The notes: generated by a model not told the origin, from the letters alone. DNA of 64,000 nt from Sweltsa coloradensis (GCA_024449915.1 JAMZAV010000977.1:124001-188000), one strand, 5' to 3'; positions 46,326 through 57,856 are shown, counted from the stretch's first letter. Made by a program: numbers and translations.

Positions 46326-47360
46326 CTGTAACATGGAGGAGGTTGAGAGAGAGAAGCATGTGGTTCGTTTGTAGGAGGGGGAGGCTTCTGTCTAGTCGCT
46401 GAAGTACAGCGCGTCGCTCACTTTCACACTCTGTAACATGGAGGAGGTTGAGAGAGAGAAGCATGGGAGCGCTTGAAGGAGGGGGAGGCTTCTGTCCAGT
46501 CGCTGAAGTACAGGGCGTCGCTCACTCTCACACTCTGTAACATGGGGGAGGTTAGAGAGAGAAGCATGGAGCGCTTGTAGGAGGGGGAGGCTGCTGTCCC
46601 GTCGCTGAAGTACAGGGCGTCGCTCACTTTCACACCCTGTAACATGGAGGAGGTTGAGAGAGAGAAGCATGGAGCGCTTGTAGGGGGAGAGGCTTCTGTC
46701 CAGTCCCCTGAAGTACAGGGCGTCGCTCACTTTTACACACGGTAACAGGAGGAGGTTTAGAGAGAGAAGCATGGAGCGCTGTGTAGGAGGGGGAGGCTTC
46801 TGTCCAGTCGCTGAAGTACAGGGCGTCCTCACTTTCACACTCTGTAACATTTAGGAGGTTGAGAGAGAGAAGCATGGAGCGCTTGTAGGAGGGGGGGCTT
46901 TGTCCAGTCGGAAGACAAGCGTCGCTCACTTTCACACGTTCTGTTAAACATGGAGGAGGTTGAGAGAGAGAAGCATGGAGCGCTTGTAGGAGGGGGACGC
47001 TTCTGTCCCATCGCTGAAGTACAGGGCGTCGCTCACTTTCACACTCGGTTACATGGAGGAGGTTGAGAGAGAGAAGCATGGGGCGCTTGCAGGAGGGGGG
47101 GGCTTCTGTCCAGGGCGCTGAAATACAGGGCCGTCGCTCACTTTCACACTCGGTTACATGGAGGAGGTTGAGAGAGAGAAGCATGGAGCCTTGTAGGAGG
47201 GGGAGGCTTCTGTCAAATCGCTGAAGTACAGGGCGTCGCTCACTTTCACACTCTGTAACATGGAGGAGGTTGAGAAGAGAAGCATGGAGCGCTTGTAGGA
47301 AGGGGAGGCTTCTGTCCCAGTTTGCTGAAGTCCCGGGGGTCGCTCACTTTTTCACTCTGT
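46326..47360 (-). repeat. ~103-bp tandem array of the OR exon's 5' edge plus acceptor
   Basis: Ten copies precede the functional exon. Each unit (minus strand) has a tract like CTTCTCTCTCTCAACCTCC, then CATGTTACAG, then exon start AGTGTGAAAGTGAGCG to about TACAAGCGCTCCATGC. Exon-equivalent starts are near 46430, 46534, 46636, 46740, 46841, 46940, 47046, 47150, 47252 and 47356. Several keep CAG at the junction; those near 46740, 47046 and 47150 read ACCG instead. The copies stop at ATGC, where the functional exon continues ATGCTGATT. Period 103 is not a multiple of three. The long minus-strand frames through here are read-through of the repeat. Confidence 0.93.
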
Positions 47361-47441
47361 AAAAATGTAAGCTTATTTTAACCCAAATAAAATCCTTCAG
47401 CTTTGCCTTGAATTCTGCAATGAAAGAATTCTTATGTTCTT

Positions 47442-48050
47442 GTTGGATGAGCGAAGCGAGCGAAGCGAAGATTCCATTTCACGACACTGGAGAATAAAAA
47501 ACGGGAACGATTTCTTTCTTTTTTTGTATTTTTGGCTGTTTGTAAACACGATTCCGGCTAAACCAATACTCCAATTGCGATGAAATTTTGTGGAGGCCTT
47601 CGAAATTTCTGAACTTAGAACTGCCACGATTTTGAGCGCAATCGAAAAATTATTTCTTACGAAAATCACGATTTTTTTCGATTTAAAAAAACTTTCTTCA
47701 ACTTATTACACCTACATGCTTTATCCGATTGTAATGATATTTTAACAGGACGTTAATTTTATGAATATTTATATTCTTGTGAAATTTTAGCGCAATCTTA
47801 ATATAATATTTCATTACCATCGCAATTTTACGTTTTTTTTTTAAAACATTTCTTCGACTTATGACACCTACATGCTTTATCTGATTTTAATAATGATTTC
47901 ACAGAACCATATTTTACGAATTAATATATTTGTGGGAAATTTGAGCGTAATCGAATAATGATTTCTAATAAAAATTGCAAGTTAACGCTTTTTTTTCGTT
48001 TTTCAACAATTACGCTCATCCAACAACGCACCTTAAAAAGCGTTTGCGAA
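47442..48050 (+). mobile_element. Helentron-like non-autonomous element, copy 3 (diverged end)
   Basis: Starts GGATGAGCGAAGCGAGCG and carries the same internal blocks; its end reads TACGCTCATCCAACAACGC, then a diverged AAAGCGTTTGCGAAGC where GCGTTTTCCTAG is expected. Confidence 0.65.
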
Positions 48051-48924
48051 GCTTCCTTGTTTACATAATGTTATCCAATACCTGGCTTCACACCTTCAAA
48101 TATTATGTTAATTTATTTTTTGTCTTCTAGTAATATGAAGGCACATTTCAAAGCCGCTTACATATTTACCTTCTATCCCCTGTATATTTTGGAAGCAACA
48201 CGTGTTGTTTTATGTCTTGCACATTCAAATAAATCTGTCTTTAACCATGATGTACACATTTTAATACTCGTCGAAATACAAACAATCACTGTACCTATAC
48301 GCAGTTTGACCATAGCACCACACAGCTGACATAACATAACTCTACGTATATTTTATTATAATACTTTGTAATGCATTACCGAAACAGAAAGCCAATTGCA
48401 ATGATTTATTCAAATTTTAAATAAACTTTTAAAAAAATTACAAATTAACCCTGTTACTCCTCTTTGGGGAGATAAGTGAGTGATTGGGGCTACTCAAGTG
48501 TAGATCCAAGACTGAAATTAAACACATCATGTTTAATTCAAATTCATTTTCTAGCACTTTCAAACCTATTGTCCATCAATGTGTGTTATATATTTAGTTG
48601 TTTATGTATGTAGGTAAAAATAATATTTTTTGTTGACCATTTTTTTAAAACATATAAAATTATGTGATTGTAATGCTTATCAGCCGACACAATCTTTAAT
48701 GAGTTTCTTTGTATTACTTGTATCCATACTACGTCTTGAAAATAAATTGATATTGAAATATTTAATAAACAGGACGGACGTCATGTTGCCTGTTGTCAAA
48801 GTGGTTTGTGGGGTAGAAAGCAGAAATATTTTATTTTATTACATTATTTTATATTTTCAGCTTGTCCTGGAATGTATATTCCTGTTCGTTAGTTTTTGTT
48901 TATGCCGTATTTTAATGTTTAGCT

Positions 48925-49200
48925 TCTCGAACAAGGGTTTTAAATATTTGCTGGGGTGTAGAGAGAAGTTTCATGACTGGATGAGAAGGAGTCAGTTGAG
49001 ATGGTATGAACATTTGAAACGAATGAGGAAAGATCGGATGCCCAAAAGAATGAATGAAAGACGGATTGAAGAAGGAAGAAGAAGACGGGGAGAGGCCAAG
49101 GAACATACATTAGGATACCATAACAGGAGACTTGGAGGCCAAAGTACGGATTGATTGGAAGATGTGGAAGAGATGCGAATGTAAGAGGATAGAAAAAAGC
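48925..49200 (+). pseudogene. LINE reverse-transcriptase tail fragment
   Basis: Reads WMRRSQLRWYEHLKRMRKDR, MPKRMNERRIEEGRRRRG, then after a stop LEDVEEMRM. The LRWYGH..RM....PK......GRRRRGRP pattern is a common C-terminal tail of LINE polymerases. It is short and interrupted. Confidence 0.65.
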
Positions 49201-49249
49201 GGAAAAAATTGATTGCTTAACCCAAGCTGACCCTGATTTTTATTATTTA

Positions 49250-50985
49250 CTACAATGGGGTATATACAAGAAGATCAAAAATGCTAATTAATGGGTGTTT
49301 CCTGATGCATTTGTAATTCTAAACACAAAAAAATGGTTTAAATGTTTTAAAAAAATGAATTCTATAAGAAAACTGTGTTTGAAAATGCGTAATTTTCAAA
49401 TGCCGCCGTGGCAACCGATAACGCGCTCTGATTGGTCGTGACGTCACCCGCCATGTAAGAGGCTCGTAGAGGTAGTGGACTTGCTTGGTTGACGTGCAAA
49501 TCCAATACGCAGGCCTACCTGACAGAATGGATTTAAGGAAGGCAGAGGCAAATTATATTAATTAACCAGAAATCTATGATTCTTATTGGTAAATGAGTAA
49601 TTAACCATACTTCACTGCCATTCGATGATAACGTACAAACCTACCCAAATTATCTTTCCCGCAAAACCTCTGTGCGCGAAACCACCCTAGGATTTTCAAG
49701 TATAGGTTTGGCTATTCGGCGCCTAGAAGGGCAATGTATACAAGAAAATATATTCATGTAATTTATACAGTAAGACACATGAGTAATTTATCATAATACA
49801 ATGCCACCACTAATTAATTACGAATATAACGTATTAAACAAATACGATTTCCCGTGCATAACCCCCGAGATTGTAGGCCTATAGGCGGGGCATATAGCTC
49901 GGCCTCTAAAAGTTCATTTCGCACTTTTATAGACTAGAAAATAGTTTAAAGGCTCACGCGGACATTAATAATTAGCATACTATTTTTGGCAACCACAACT
50001 CATGTTAATTTACCACCGTGAGGTTAGCGATCAGGATTTTCACTTTCACGTAGATTTGCTATTCGACGCCTAGAAGGGTAATGTATACAAGTAAATATAT
50101 TTACGTAATTTATACAGTATGACACATGAGTAATTTTAATTTATCATAATACTGCCACCATTAATTAATTACGAATATAACGTACCAAAAAATTATGTTT
50201 TCCCGTGCATAACCCCCGAGATTGTAGGCCTGTAGGCCGGGCATATAGCTCGACCTACACAAGTTCATTTTGCACTTTTATATACTAGAAAATAGTTTTA
50301 AAGGCTCACGGACATTAATTACTATAGCATACTATTTTTGGCAACCACAACTCAATCATGTTAATTTACCACCGTGAGGTTAGCGATCAGGGTTTTCACT
50401 TTCACGTAGGTTGGCTATTTGACGCCTAGAAGGGTAATGCATATACAAAAAAATACATTCGTGCAACTTATACAGAAAGATAAATTATTATTAATAGTTA
50501 ATTATCATAATACAATGCCACCACTAATTAATAACGAATATAACGTACCAAACAAATATGTTTTACCGTGCATAACCCCCGAGATTACAGGCCTGGCAAC
50601 CACAACATTCCCTATATGCTACATGTCGATTTACGCCTCAAATCTTTGGGAACACTAAAATACAGTTTATGTAGCGTAGCTACACAAGCATAAAGGAACA
50701 ACACAATACTTATAATTCGATCAATTATTTCTGATTGCCGCGAAAGCAGGGCCCCTGCGCGTGTTATCCCAATGCGTCCGCTGGTAGCCTACATGGCCGG
50801 TGACGTCACGAAAATGGCGCGCGACCAGGTGCGTTTCAAAACGCTAATTTGACCAAGAAAACTAAAAACAATATTACGGCCAAACTAATAAATGTAGAGA
50901 TCCAATTTTTTTGTGTGTTCTATAGGGTGTTAGTGGCTATCGAAAAAATACACTTAGAGAATTTGTGCAAATAGCCTATTCAGAA
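49250..50985 (+). mobile_element. Non-autonomous element with internal ~340-bp tandem repeats, copy 1
   Basis: From GGGGTATATACAAGAAG to TTTGTGCAAATAGCC. Three direct ~340-bp copies (49715, 50050, 50405) share CGCCTAGAAGGGTAATG, CCCGTGCATAACCCCCGAG and CACCGTGAGGTTAGCGATC. Ends carry GACGTCACCCGCCATGTAAG and GGTGACGTCACGAAAATGG. A second copy lies inverted at 54285-55735. No coding frame of note. Confidence 0.75.
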
Positions 50986-50991
50986 ATTAAA

Positions 50992-51072
50992 AAGCCCGCC
51001 CCTACCGGAAATCGAACCACGGATCTCCCGCATTCCAGACAGGCGTCTTAACCACTAGACCATCAGGACGGG
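50992..51072 (-). repeat. tRNA-derived SINE head
   Basis: On the minus strand: CTGATGGTCTAGTGGTTAAG (A-box side) and GTGGTTCGATTTCC (B-box), followed by the body word TAATTTCTGAAT. This is the clearest link between the tRNA-like head and the SINE body scattered through the window. Confidence 0.7.
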
Positions 51073-51209
51073 TATATTAAGCTCAGAATTGTAGTTGCAT
51101 TTACATCTGAATGGATGGAACAGTACTGCAACGAATATCTGTTGCGTTTGAACTGACCACCAAACATTAATTATAATGTCATTGCCTTTACGCAGGTATG
51201 AGCGAGGGT

Positions 51210-51573
51210 TTATTTCTCGATTTGATTAGTCGGTTAACACTCCCGTAGGTGTAATTGTTATTATTTACTACATTCAGAAATTCAATTCAGAAATTAGAAG
51301 AAAAAAAGGAATTGTAGTAGATGATAACAATTACACCTAGTCGGAAAACACACGGAAAAAATATTCTGAATTGTAGTAAATAATATCAATTAGGCCCTAC
51401 ACCTACGGGAGTGTTTCCCGACTACATAATCATCTACAATTCAGAAATTAAAAAAAAAGTTTTTAATTTCTGAATTGTAGGTAAATTGTAGTCGGGAAAC
51501 ACTCCCGTAGGTATTAAATTAAAATATTTATTAATAAAAAAAAGTTTTTAATTTCTGAATTGTAGTAAATAAT
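51210..51573. repeat. Rearranged SINE bodies
   Basis: Several forward and reverse pieces of AATTTCTGAATTGTAGTAAA and CGGGAGTGTTTCCCGA are packed together, giving local palindromes. Confidence 0.7.
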
Positions 51574-52338
51574 TGGATGAGCGTAGCGAGCGAAGCGAAG
51601 ATTCCATTTCACTACACTGGAGAAAAAAATCCGGAATGTTTTTTTTTTCTTTTTTTTTCTGTATTTTTGTGTGTCTGTTAACACGATTCCGGCTAAACCG
51701 ATACTCCAATTGCGATGAAATTTTATGGAGGCCTTCGAAATCTCTGAACGAAGAACTGCCACGTTTTTGAGCGCAATCGAAAAATTATTTCTCATGAAAA
51801 TCGCAATTTTACGATTTTTTTCGATTTTTAAAAAATTTCTTCAGCTTATAACACCTACATGCTTTGTCCGATTTTAATGATTTTTTCACAGAACCTTAAT
51901 TTTATGAATTTATGTATTCGTGTGAAATTTGAGCGCAATCAAAAAACTATTTCTCATGAAAATCGAAATTTACGTTTTTTTTTCTTTTTAAAACAATTCT
52001 TTGACTTATAAACCTATATGCTTTATCCTATTGTAATAATTTTTTCACAGAACCTTAATTTTATAAATTCATATATTTGTGTAAAATTTGTGCGCAATTG
52101 AATAATTATTTCTTATGAAAATTTCAATATTACGATTTTTTCCTTTTTTTAAATTACAATTAATTAAAAAAAATTAAAATTTAGGTTAATTTTTCATTTA
52201 ATTAAATTTAATTTTAAAAAAATCTTCAACTTAGTAATGATTTTTTCACAGAACAACAGAAAATCCGCATAACACATGGCAGCTCAATACACCAATTACG
52301 CTCATCCAACAACGCGGCGGGACTTAAGCGTTTTCCTA
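51574..52338 (+). mobile_element. Helentron-like non-autonomous element, copy 4
   Basis: Starts GGATGAGCGTAGCGAGCG and ends GGCGGGACTTAAG, GCGTTTTCCTAG. It splits a SINE body: left flank ends GTAGTAAATAAT, right flank continues AACAATTACACCTACGGG, which is contiguous in intact SINE copies. The split shows insertion next to T without a target duplication of more than one base. Confidence 0.75.
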
Positions 52339-52394
52339 GTAACAATTACACCTACGGGAGTGTTTCCCGACTAAATTAATCGAGAAATGACCCT

Positions 52395-53160
52395 GATTTA
52401 TTTAGTCTATTTTAATCAGTTAAAAACTGGTTTACAAAGGCGGAAGGCGATGAAAAATGACAATGATTAAGCTTTTATATATTAGATCTGTGCTTATTAA
52501 ATAAAATGATTAACATCCTGTTACAGTTACAAACTCAAAGGGTTTTTCACATGATTAAATATTAAATCTGTTTCTAAGTGGCAGACCATCATACTTGCAA
52601 AATCACCAATAACAAATTTTCAACCATAAAAACAACACATTTAACTGTAATTGTACCTTATGATAGTTTATCTCTTAGACTTAGATAACGTATTAGATAC
52701 TTATTTACTATTATACCTCTTATGTTTATGTAATAGCCACAGCGACTATATTATTTTGTATACTTAACATATTCTCATAGCCATATGGCCTTCTAGTATG
52801 TGTACCGTTCTTTGGGGAAATACAAAAATTGTATACGCATTCGTTGTTCACATTCGCACATTCGCACATTCGTTCGCATTCGCTTATTGTTCACCTTAAT
52901 TTGTATTGTTTTATAATTAGAAACTACTTCACATTTTAGAAAAGTTCTGCATTATATTAGATTCACATTGCTAAATTGAGAATTGAGAAATTGAGAAATG
53001 AAATGTAAGTGCTCTGCTCTATGTAATATTTTATAACTGCTTTAGTAAATAACATTTGGGCCTAAATTGTATTTTAGTTTATAAATTTGTTTGTTGTTCA
53101 TAATGTGTATGATTATTAACGTTTAAATAAAGTAGTAAATGGTGGCAACACACGTTTGTG
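52395..53160. other. OR intron sequence with no recognised feature
   Basis: Contains a short TCGCACATTCG repeat near 52855 and otherwise nothing I can assign. Confidence 0.4.
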
Positions 53161-53277
53161 TTATGGATCTATGACCTTTATTCTTGTCGCCATCAAGATG
53201 CTCTGTATATGGTCTAATAACTGTACGTTGCAAATTGAAAATATATATAATAATAAGTGTGAATAGTTTACGTCTAC

Positions 53278-53382
53278 CTGCTCAGTAAGTTCACTGGACG
53301 TCCAGCATGAGCCACAGAGTTCCTTTAGAATGAGAATCAGGTAGAGGGACCAGAGAACCATGTCAGCTGAACCAGCTGGTAC
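53278..53382 (-). CDS. Odorant receptor, TM6 exon
   Basis: Acceptor TTTTGTCGCAG, donor GTAGAC; 35 codons, phase 0 at both ends. Reads VPAGSADMVLWSLYLILILK then ELCGSCWTSSELTEQ. A hydrophobic helix followed by C..G......SE...Q is the TM6 pattern of insect ORs, and it joins SVKVSDALYFSDW of the next exon in phase across a 6.95-kb intron. Confidence 0.9.
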
Positions 53383-53589
53383 CTGCGACAAAAGTTTTAT
53401 TTCAGATTCATCTAATACTAAAATAAATAAAACCAGCTCATGCCTAACAATGACGGAATTATCATGTATTTCTCCCATTGCTACTGCAGGGATTGAAGAT
53501 AGCTTCGGATAGCGAGTTTCGACGCTCAACTATAATTTTTTCGGGTAAACGGTTAACAACATCTATAAGATCCGGTTCGCTATTTTAAG

Positions 53590-53992
53590 GTTAGTTCATC
53601 GGTTTTGAATTAAAAAAATGTGATCATAATTTACCTAATTTAAGTGAAATTTGGGAATTTATTCCAAGTGTACAGTTTTTTTTTACGCAAATTTTCATAC
53701 TGGATATCAACGTTTAAATTGATGTGAACGCGCATATTTATTTGGTTTTATCGTAAGATTTACGGTTTGGTGGGAGTTTTCAGAATTTAAAATCCATGTT
53801 TTTTATTTTCGATGTTTTAACGTTTTGTTTTCACCTCTCGAATTGATTTTTACGCCTAATTCTTTGCAAACAAGAGTTGATATCAATATAAAGGAACTTT
53901 CTCGACATATGGACGATTTGGAAATAATATATCCAACCGTTCAGCAGCAATTGTCAACACCCGAGTGCGCGCATTTGAATTAGGCCAAGATA
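53590..53992 (-). repeat. Inverted copy of the 43885 dispersed repeat
   Basis: Complements of the 43885-44280 words in reverse order (GAATTTATTCCAAGTGTACAG, cut here as GGAATTTATTCCAAGTGTAC; CCAACCGTTCAGCAGC). Confidence 0.65.
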
Positions 53993-54169
53993 TGCAAGTA
54001 TGTAAAAATATATTGAATTTAATAATAACCTAGGGCATTTTGAACATATATTTTCTGATCGCGCTCGGGGACAATAAACCATTACAAAATAATTTCAAAC
54101 AGCAACTGAAACTTACATCATTCGTCGTAGATGGTTGTAATAATTTAATACTATTCTGAAATTAAAAAA

Positions 54170-54250
54170 GTCCATTCGACCGGGGTTCGAACCCGACCCT
54201 CCTACATTCCAGATAGGCATCTTAGAAAACTAGACCACTGAGACGGTAAC
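54170..54250 (-). repeat. tRNA-derived SINE head
   Basis: Plus strand GACCGGGGTTCGAACCC and CTAGACCACTGAGACGG, the complement of a tRNA-like head, next to TTCTGAAATTAAAAAAGTCC of the SINE body. Confidence 0.65.
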
Positions 54251-54284
54251 ATTTTACCTTCTGTGTGATTGTAATAGGCTATTT

Positions 54285-55735
54285 GCACAAATTCTGTAAG
54301 TGTATTTTTTCGATAGCCACTAACACCCTATAGAACACCAAAAAAAAATTAGATCTCTACATTCATTAGTTTGGCCGTAATATTGTTTTTAGTTTTCTTG
54401 GTCAAATTAGTGTTTTGAAACGCACCTGGTCGCGCGCCATTTTCGTGACGTCACCGGCCATGTAGGCTACCAGCGGACGCATGGGATAACACGCGCAGGG
54501 GCCCTGCTTTCGCGGCAATCAGCAATGAATATCGAATTATAAGTATTGTGTTGTTCCTTTATGCACTAGCACTTGTGTAGCTACGCTAAATAAGCTGTAT
54601 TTAAGTGTTCCCAAAGATTTGAGGCGTAAATTGACATAGTAACATAGTAATGAATGATAATAGGGAATGTGGCTGCCAAAACGAACTTTTAGATTGTAGG
54701 CCGAGCTATATGCCCGGCCTATAGGTCAATAATCTCGGGGGTTTCGCACTGTTTTTTTTTTTTTTTTTTACACATTATATTCGTTTTAATTAGAGGTGGC
54801 ATTGTATTATGATAAGTTACTAATTTATCTTACTGTATAAGTTACAAAAATATGTATTCTTGTATGCATTACCCTTCTTGGCGTCGAATAGCCATCCTAC
54901 ATAAAAGTGAAAATCCTGATCGCGGCTAACCTCACGGTGGTAAATAAGCATGGGTTGTGGTTGCCAAAACTATTATGCTAATTATTAATGTCCGTGAGCT
55001 TTTAAAATCATTTTCTAATCTATAAAAGTGCAAAATTAACTTTTTATTGTAGGCCGAGCTATATGCCCGGCCTATAAGGCCTACAATCTCGGGGGTTATG
55101 CACGGGAAATCGTATTTTTTGGTACATTATATTCGTTATTAATTAGTGGTGGCATTGTATTGTGATAAATTACTCATTGTGTCTTACTGTATAAATAACA
55201 TGAATATATTTTCTTGTATATATTGCCCTTCTAGGCGTCGAATAGCCAAACCTATACTTGAAAATCCTAGGCCTAGATAGCTGTTCTTACGGTGGTTTCG
55301 CGCACAGAGGTTTTGCGGGAAAGTTAATTTGGGTAGGTTTGTACGTTATCATCGAATGGCAGTGAAGTATGGTTAATTACTCATTTACCTATTAGAATCA
55401 GAGACTTCTGGTTAATTAATATTATTAGCCTCTGCCTTCCTTAAATCCATTCTGTCAGGTAGGCCTGCGTATTGGAGTTGCGCGTCAACCAAGCAAGTCC
55501 ACTGCCTCTACGTGCTTCTTACATGGCGGGTGACGTCACGACCAATCAGAGCGCGTTATCGGTTGCCACGGCGGCATTTGAAAAATACGCATTTTCAAAC
55601 ACAGTTTTCTTATAGAATACATTTTTTTCAAACGTTCTAACCAATTTTTTTGTGTTTAGAATTAAAAGAACATCAGGAAACACCCATTAATTAGCATTTT
55701 TGAACTTCTTGCATATACCCCATTGCATATTAATA
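54285..55735 (-). mobile_element. Non-autonomous element, inverted copy 2
   Basis: Opposite orientation to 49250-50985, with the same ends (GGCTATTTGCACAAATTC; TTAATTAGCATTTTTGAAC) and about two internal ~340-bp copies instead of three. Confidence 0.75.
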
Positions 55736-56257
55736 GATACATCGGAATGGACGAAAAAAATATAAGGATAAATGTGTTTATTTTACAATTCCACACACGG
55801 GAGTGTTTCACGACTAACAAAAATCTAGAAGATATGATTGTTTTCTGTAAGATTACGTTTCAACTCTTTTTTTTTAAGTTTTACAGAGAAAAAAATCGTT
55901 TTCCGAAATCGTGTTTTCTGTGAATATTGTTGCTTTTCGGCTACATACAGGTTAAATTCACAGATAATACTATTTATTGCAAATATTCATTTTTTTAAAC
56001 ATTAAACTCAAAGAAACATTCATCTACGTGCTAGATGTAGTTGCAGATTGAAATAATATTGAAGATGCAATATTGGCCAATTGTGTCCGTTCATTTTTTC
56101 AATATATTTTATACTTTTTTTTGCATATTATTATGTTTTTTTTAATGAAAGAACATGGTAGAACATAATGGTTTGTTTGAAGCTTTCTCGGTTATACACA
56201 TTCATGACTGCTTTTTCGGGTAGACCGTGTAAGTGTAGGCAAGTTATTGATAAATTA

Positions 56258-56306
56258 CCGTGAAACACCAACGTTTCGTGGCCGCTGTGGACCACATTGT
56301 CAAGGT
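56258..56306 (-). ncRNA. Degenerate hammerhead-like motif
   Basis: Minus strand reads CCTTGACAATGTGGTCCAC then GCGGCCACGAAACGTTGG. The GAAAC strand and stem II (GTGG.C/G.CCAC) are present but the CTGANGA strand is not, so it is a decayed relative at best. Confidence 0.3.
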
Positions 56307-56334
56307 GAATGATGGTGTTATTAATTTTCGTATT

Positions 56335-56365
56335 CTTTTATTAATTATTTAATTAATTAATTAAT

Positions 56366-56408
<43 letters not shown>

Positions 56409-56441
56409 TTAATTTATGTATTTATTTATTTATTTATGTAT

Positions 56442-56472
<31 letters not shown>

Positions 56473-56478
56473 TTAAAC
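56335..56478 (+). repeat. (TTTA)n microsatellite
   Basis: About 140 bp of TTTA repeats with a few single changes. Confidence 0.97.
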
Positions 56479-56814
56479 GTCTTTCCTAATTAGTAAAAAA
56501 CTAATTTAGAAAGGAGGACAACTAAATAAATCCAATGAAATGAAATATTTAAAATAGTAATAGTACAACAACAATGTATTAATAACACAATAGTCAATTT
56601 TAAAAAGGACGTTAATGAAATGATTAAATGAACCAAAATTTAAAAGGGGAAAAATGAAAGGAAAGAAAAGAAAAAAGAAAGAAAGAAAAAAATCTAGCTT
56701 GTGCTTTGTCGTTGTGCCAGACCACATGGAGGACGCAGTTGAAGCAAAATGGAACAAAGTTGAATGGCTATTGATAACAAATATAAAATCAGACATGTGG
56801 TTTATGTTTCTTAC

Positions 56815-56914
56815 CTGGAGTGTCATGAATAGTGACAGGCAGACAGCTACGGAGCACGCGACTAGATCGAGGAACAATATGTAGTCACATCGCATCTGGA
56901 CTTCATTTATTGTA
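56815..56914 (-). CDS. Odorant receptor, TM5 exon
   Basis: Acceptor GTTTTGTCAACAG, donor GTAAGA. One base completes the split arginine, then TINEVQMRCDYILFLDLVAC, SVAVCLSLFMTLQ. A polar INEV stretch followed by a long helix with C..V is TM5 of insect ORs. A 196-bp intron separates it from the exon upstream. Confidence 0.9.
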
Positions 56915-57110
56915 CTGTTGACAAAACGCACTTTGAAACAGTAATACACCATTTTATCAACAACAAGAAATATTTTATAAGTAGCGAAATACTAAAAAAA
57001 AAAAACAAGTCAGCTTACGAATAACTTTAACCACAGTAACAACTACATATACAGCAATAATGCAAAGTAATAATATAACAGACAAACAATTTTAGCTTTT
57101 GGTCTCTCAC

Positions 57111-57853
57111 CGTATAATCTCGCCGTGGATCTCGGTGCAATAAACAAGATGGCGTCTCATCTCTGCTTCAAGGTCAAACTTGTCGACCTTGATATTTATC
57201 TCTGGCAATGGAGTCTTTGTCTTCTGCTTCTTAGCTTCGTCTTCAACAACCACTTCTTGCAAGTTCATCTGTACTTCTAATAAACGTAAGTTTTCAACTA
57301 TATTATCTCTTAAGGCATTTGAAATTTTTGATACTGATAGTCTAGGTTCTTGTTTCATTACTTGAGTGTCGACATGTGTATTCCTTATCTCAATCGCATT
57401 TAAGCTTGAATCTTCGGTGTCTTGAATAGCGTCACTTTGCACGTTTGGACGTATGAATTTCAATCTTATGTTCTCTTGAACGTAACTTCTTTCAGAATCG
57501 AATTCTTGATTGTCTGAATCATCCATGTGCACATTTCTCTCTATCATGCTTTGCAAAGCTATTTTGTTCACATTTTCCAACTTGAATTGAAGCATCTCTA
57601 GGTAACCAGACAAGTATATCAGACAACACACTATACACGAGTCAAAGCATGCAATAATGAGGGTACAAAATAATCCAGAAGTTACGGACCCTAAGTACCA
57701 AACCTCGTACATCGGAGATTCGAGGGGTAGGTTGTAGTGCATTGGAAAACGTCGTTCTTCTTCAAACAGGGGCTTAATGGTGAAAGCAAGTGAAAAAATA
57801 CTCAAAGAAGTAACAGTTAAAATAGAATACAGTTTAGCTCTCCATTTGCATCC
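57111..57853 (-). CDS. Odorant receptor, TM3-TM4 exon with long loop
   Basis: Reads GCKWRAKLYSILTVTSLSIF (TM3), KPLFEEERRFPMHYNLPLES, PMYEVWYLGSVTSGLFCTLI, ACFDSCIVCCLIYLSGYLEM (TM4). After FKLENVNKIALQ comes about 130 charged, acidic residues, then EAEMRRHLVYCTEIHGEII, the normal lead-in to TM5, and donor GTGAGA. FPM.Y.LP.ESP.Y, D....C.IY.SGYL.ML and HL.YC..IH..I are typical OR words. The loop is far longer than usual. The 5' boundary is doubtful: a CAG at 57856-57854 is used here, but a transposon end begins within about two bases of it, leaving no pyrimidine tract. TM1-TM2 exons were not found. Confidence 0.88.
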
Positions 57854-57856
57854 CTG

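Noticed and set aside
46138..47184. Long minus-strand frames through the OR array (108-184 codons)
   Set aside because: They are the ~103-bp unit read in shifting frames; no independent coding pattern.
48105..48329. Possible plus-strand exon after a TTGTCTTCTAG acceptor
   Set aside because: No family match and no partner exons; an isolated acceptor-like string is common by chance.
50992..51072. Functional tRNA gene
   Set aside because: It has A and B boxes but is continuous with a SINE body, and the anticodon arm pairs poorly.
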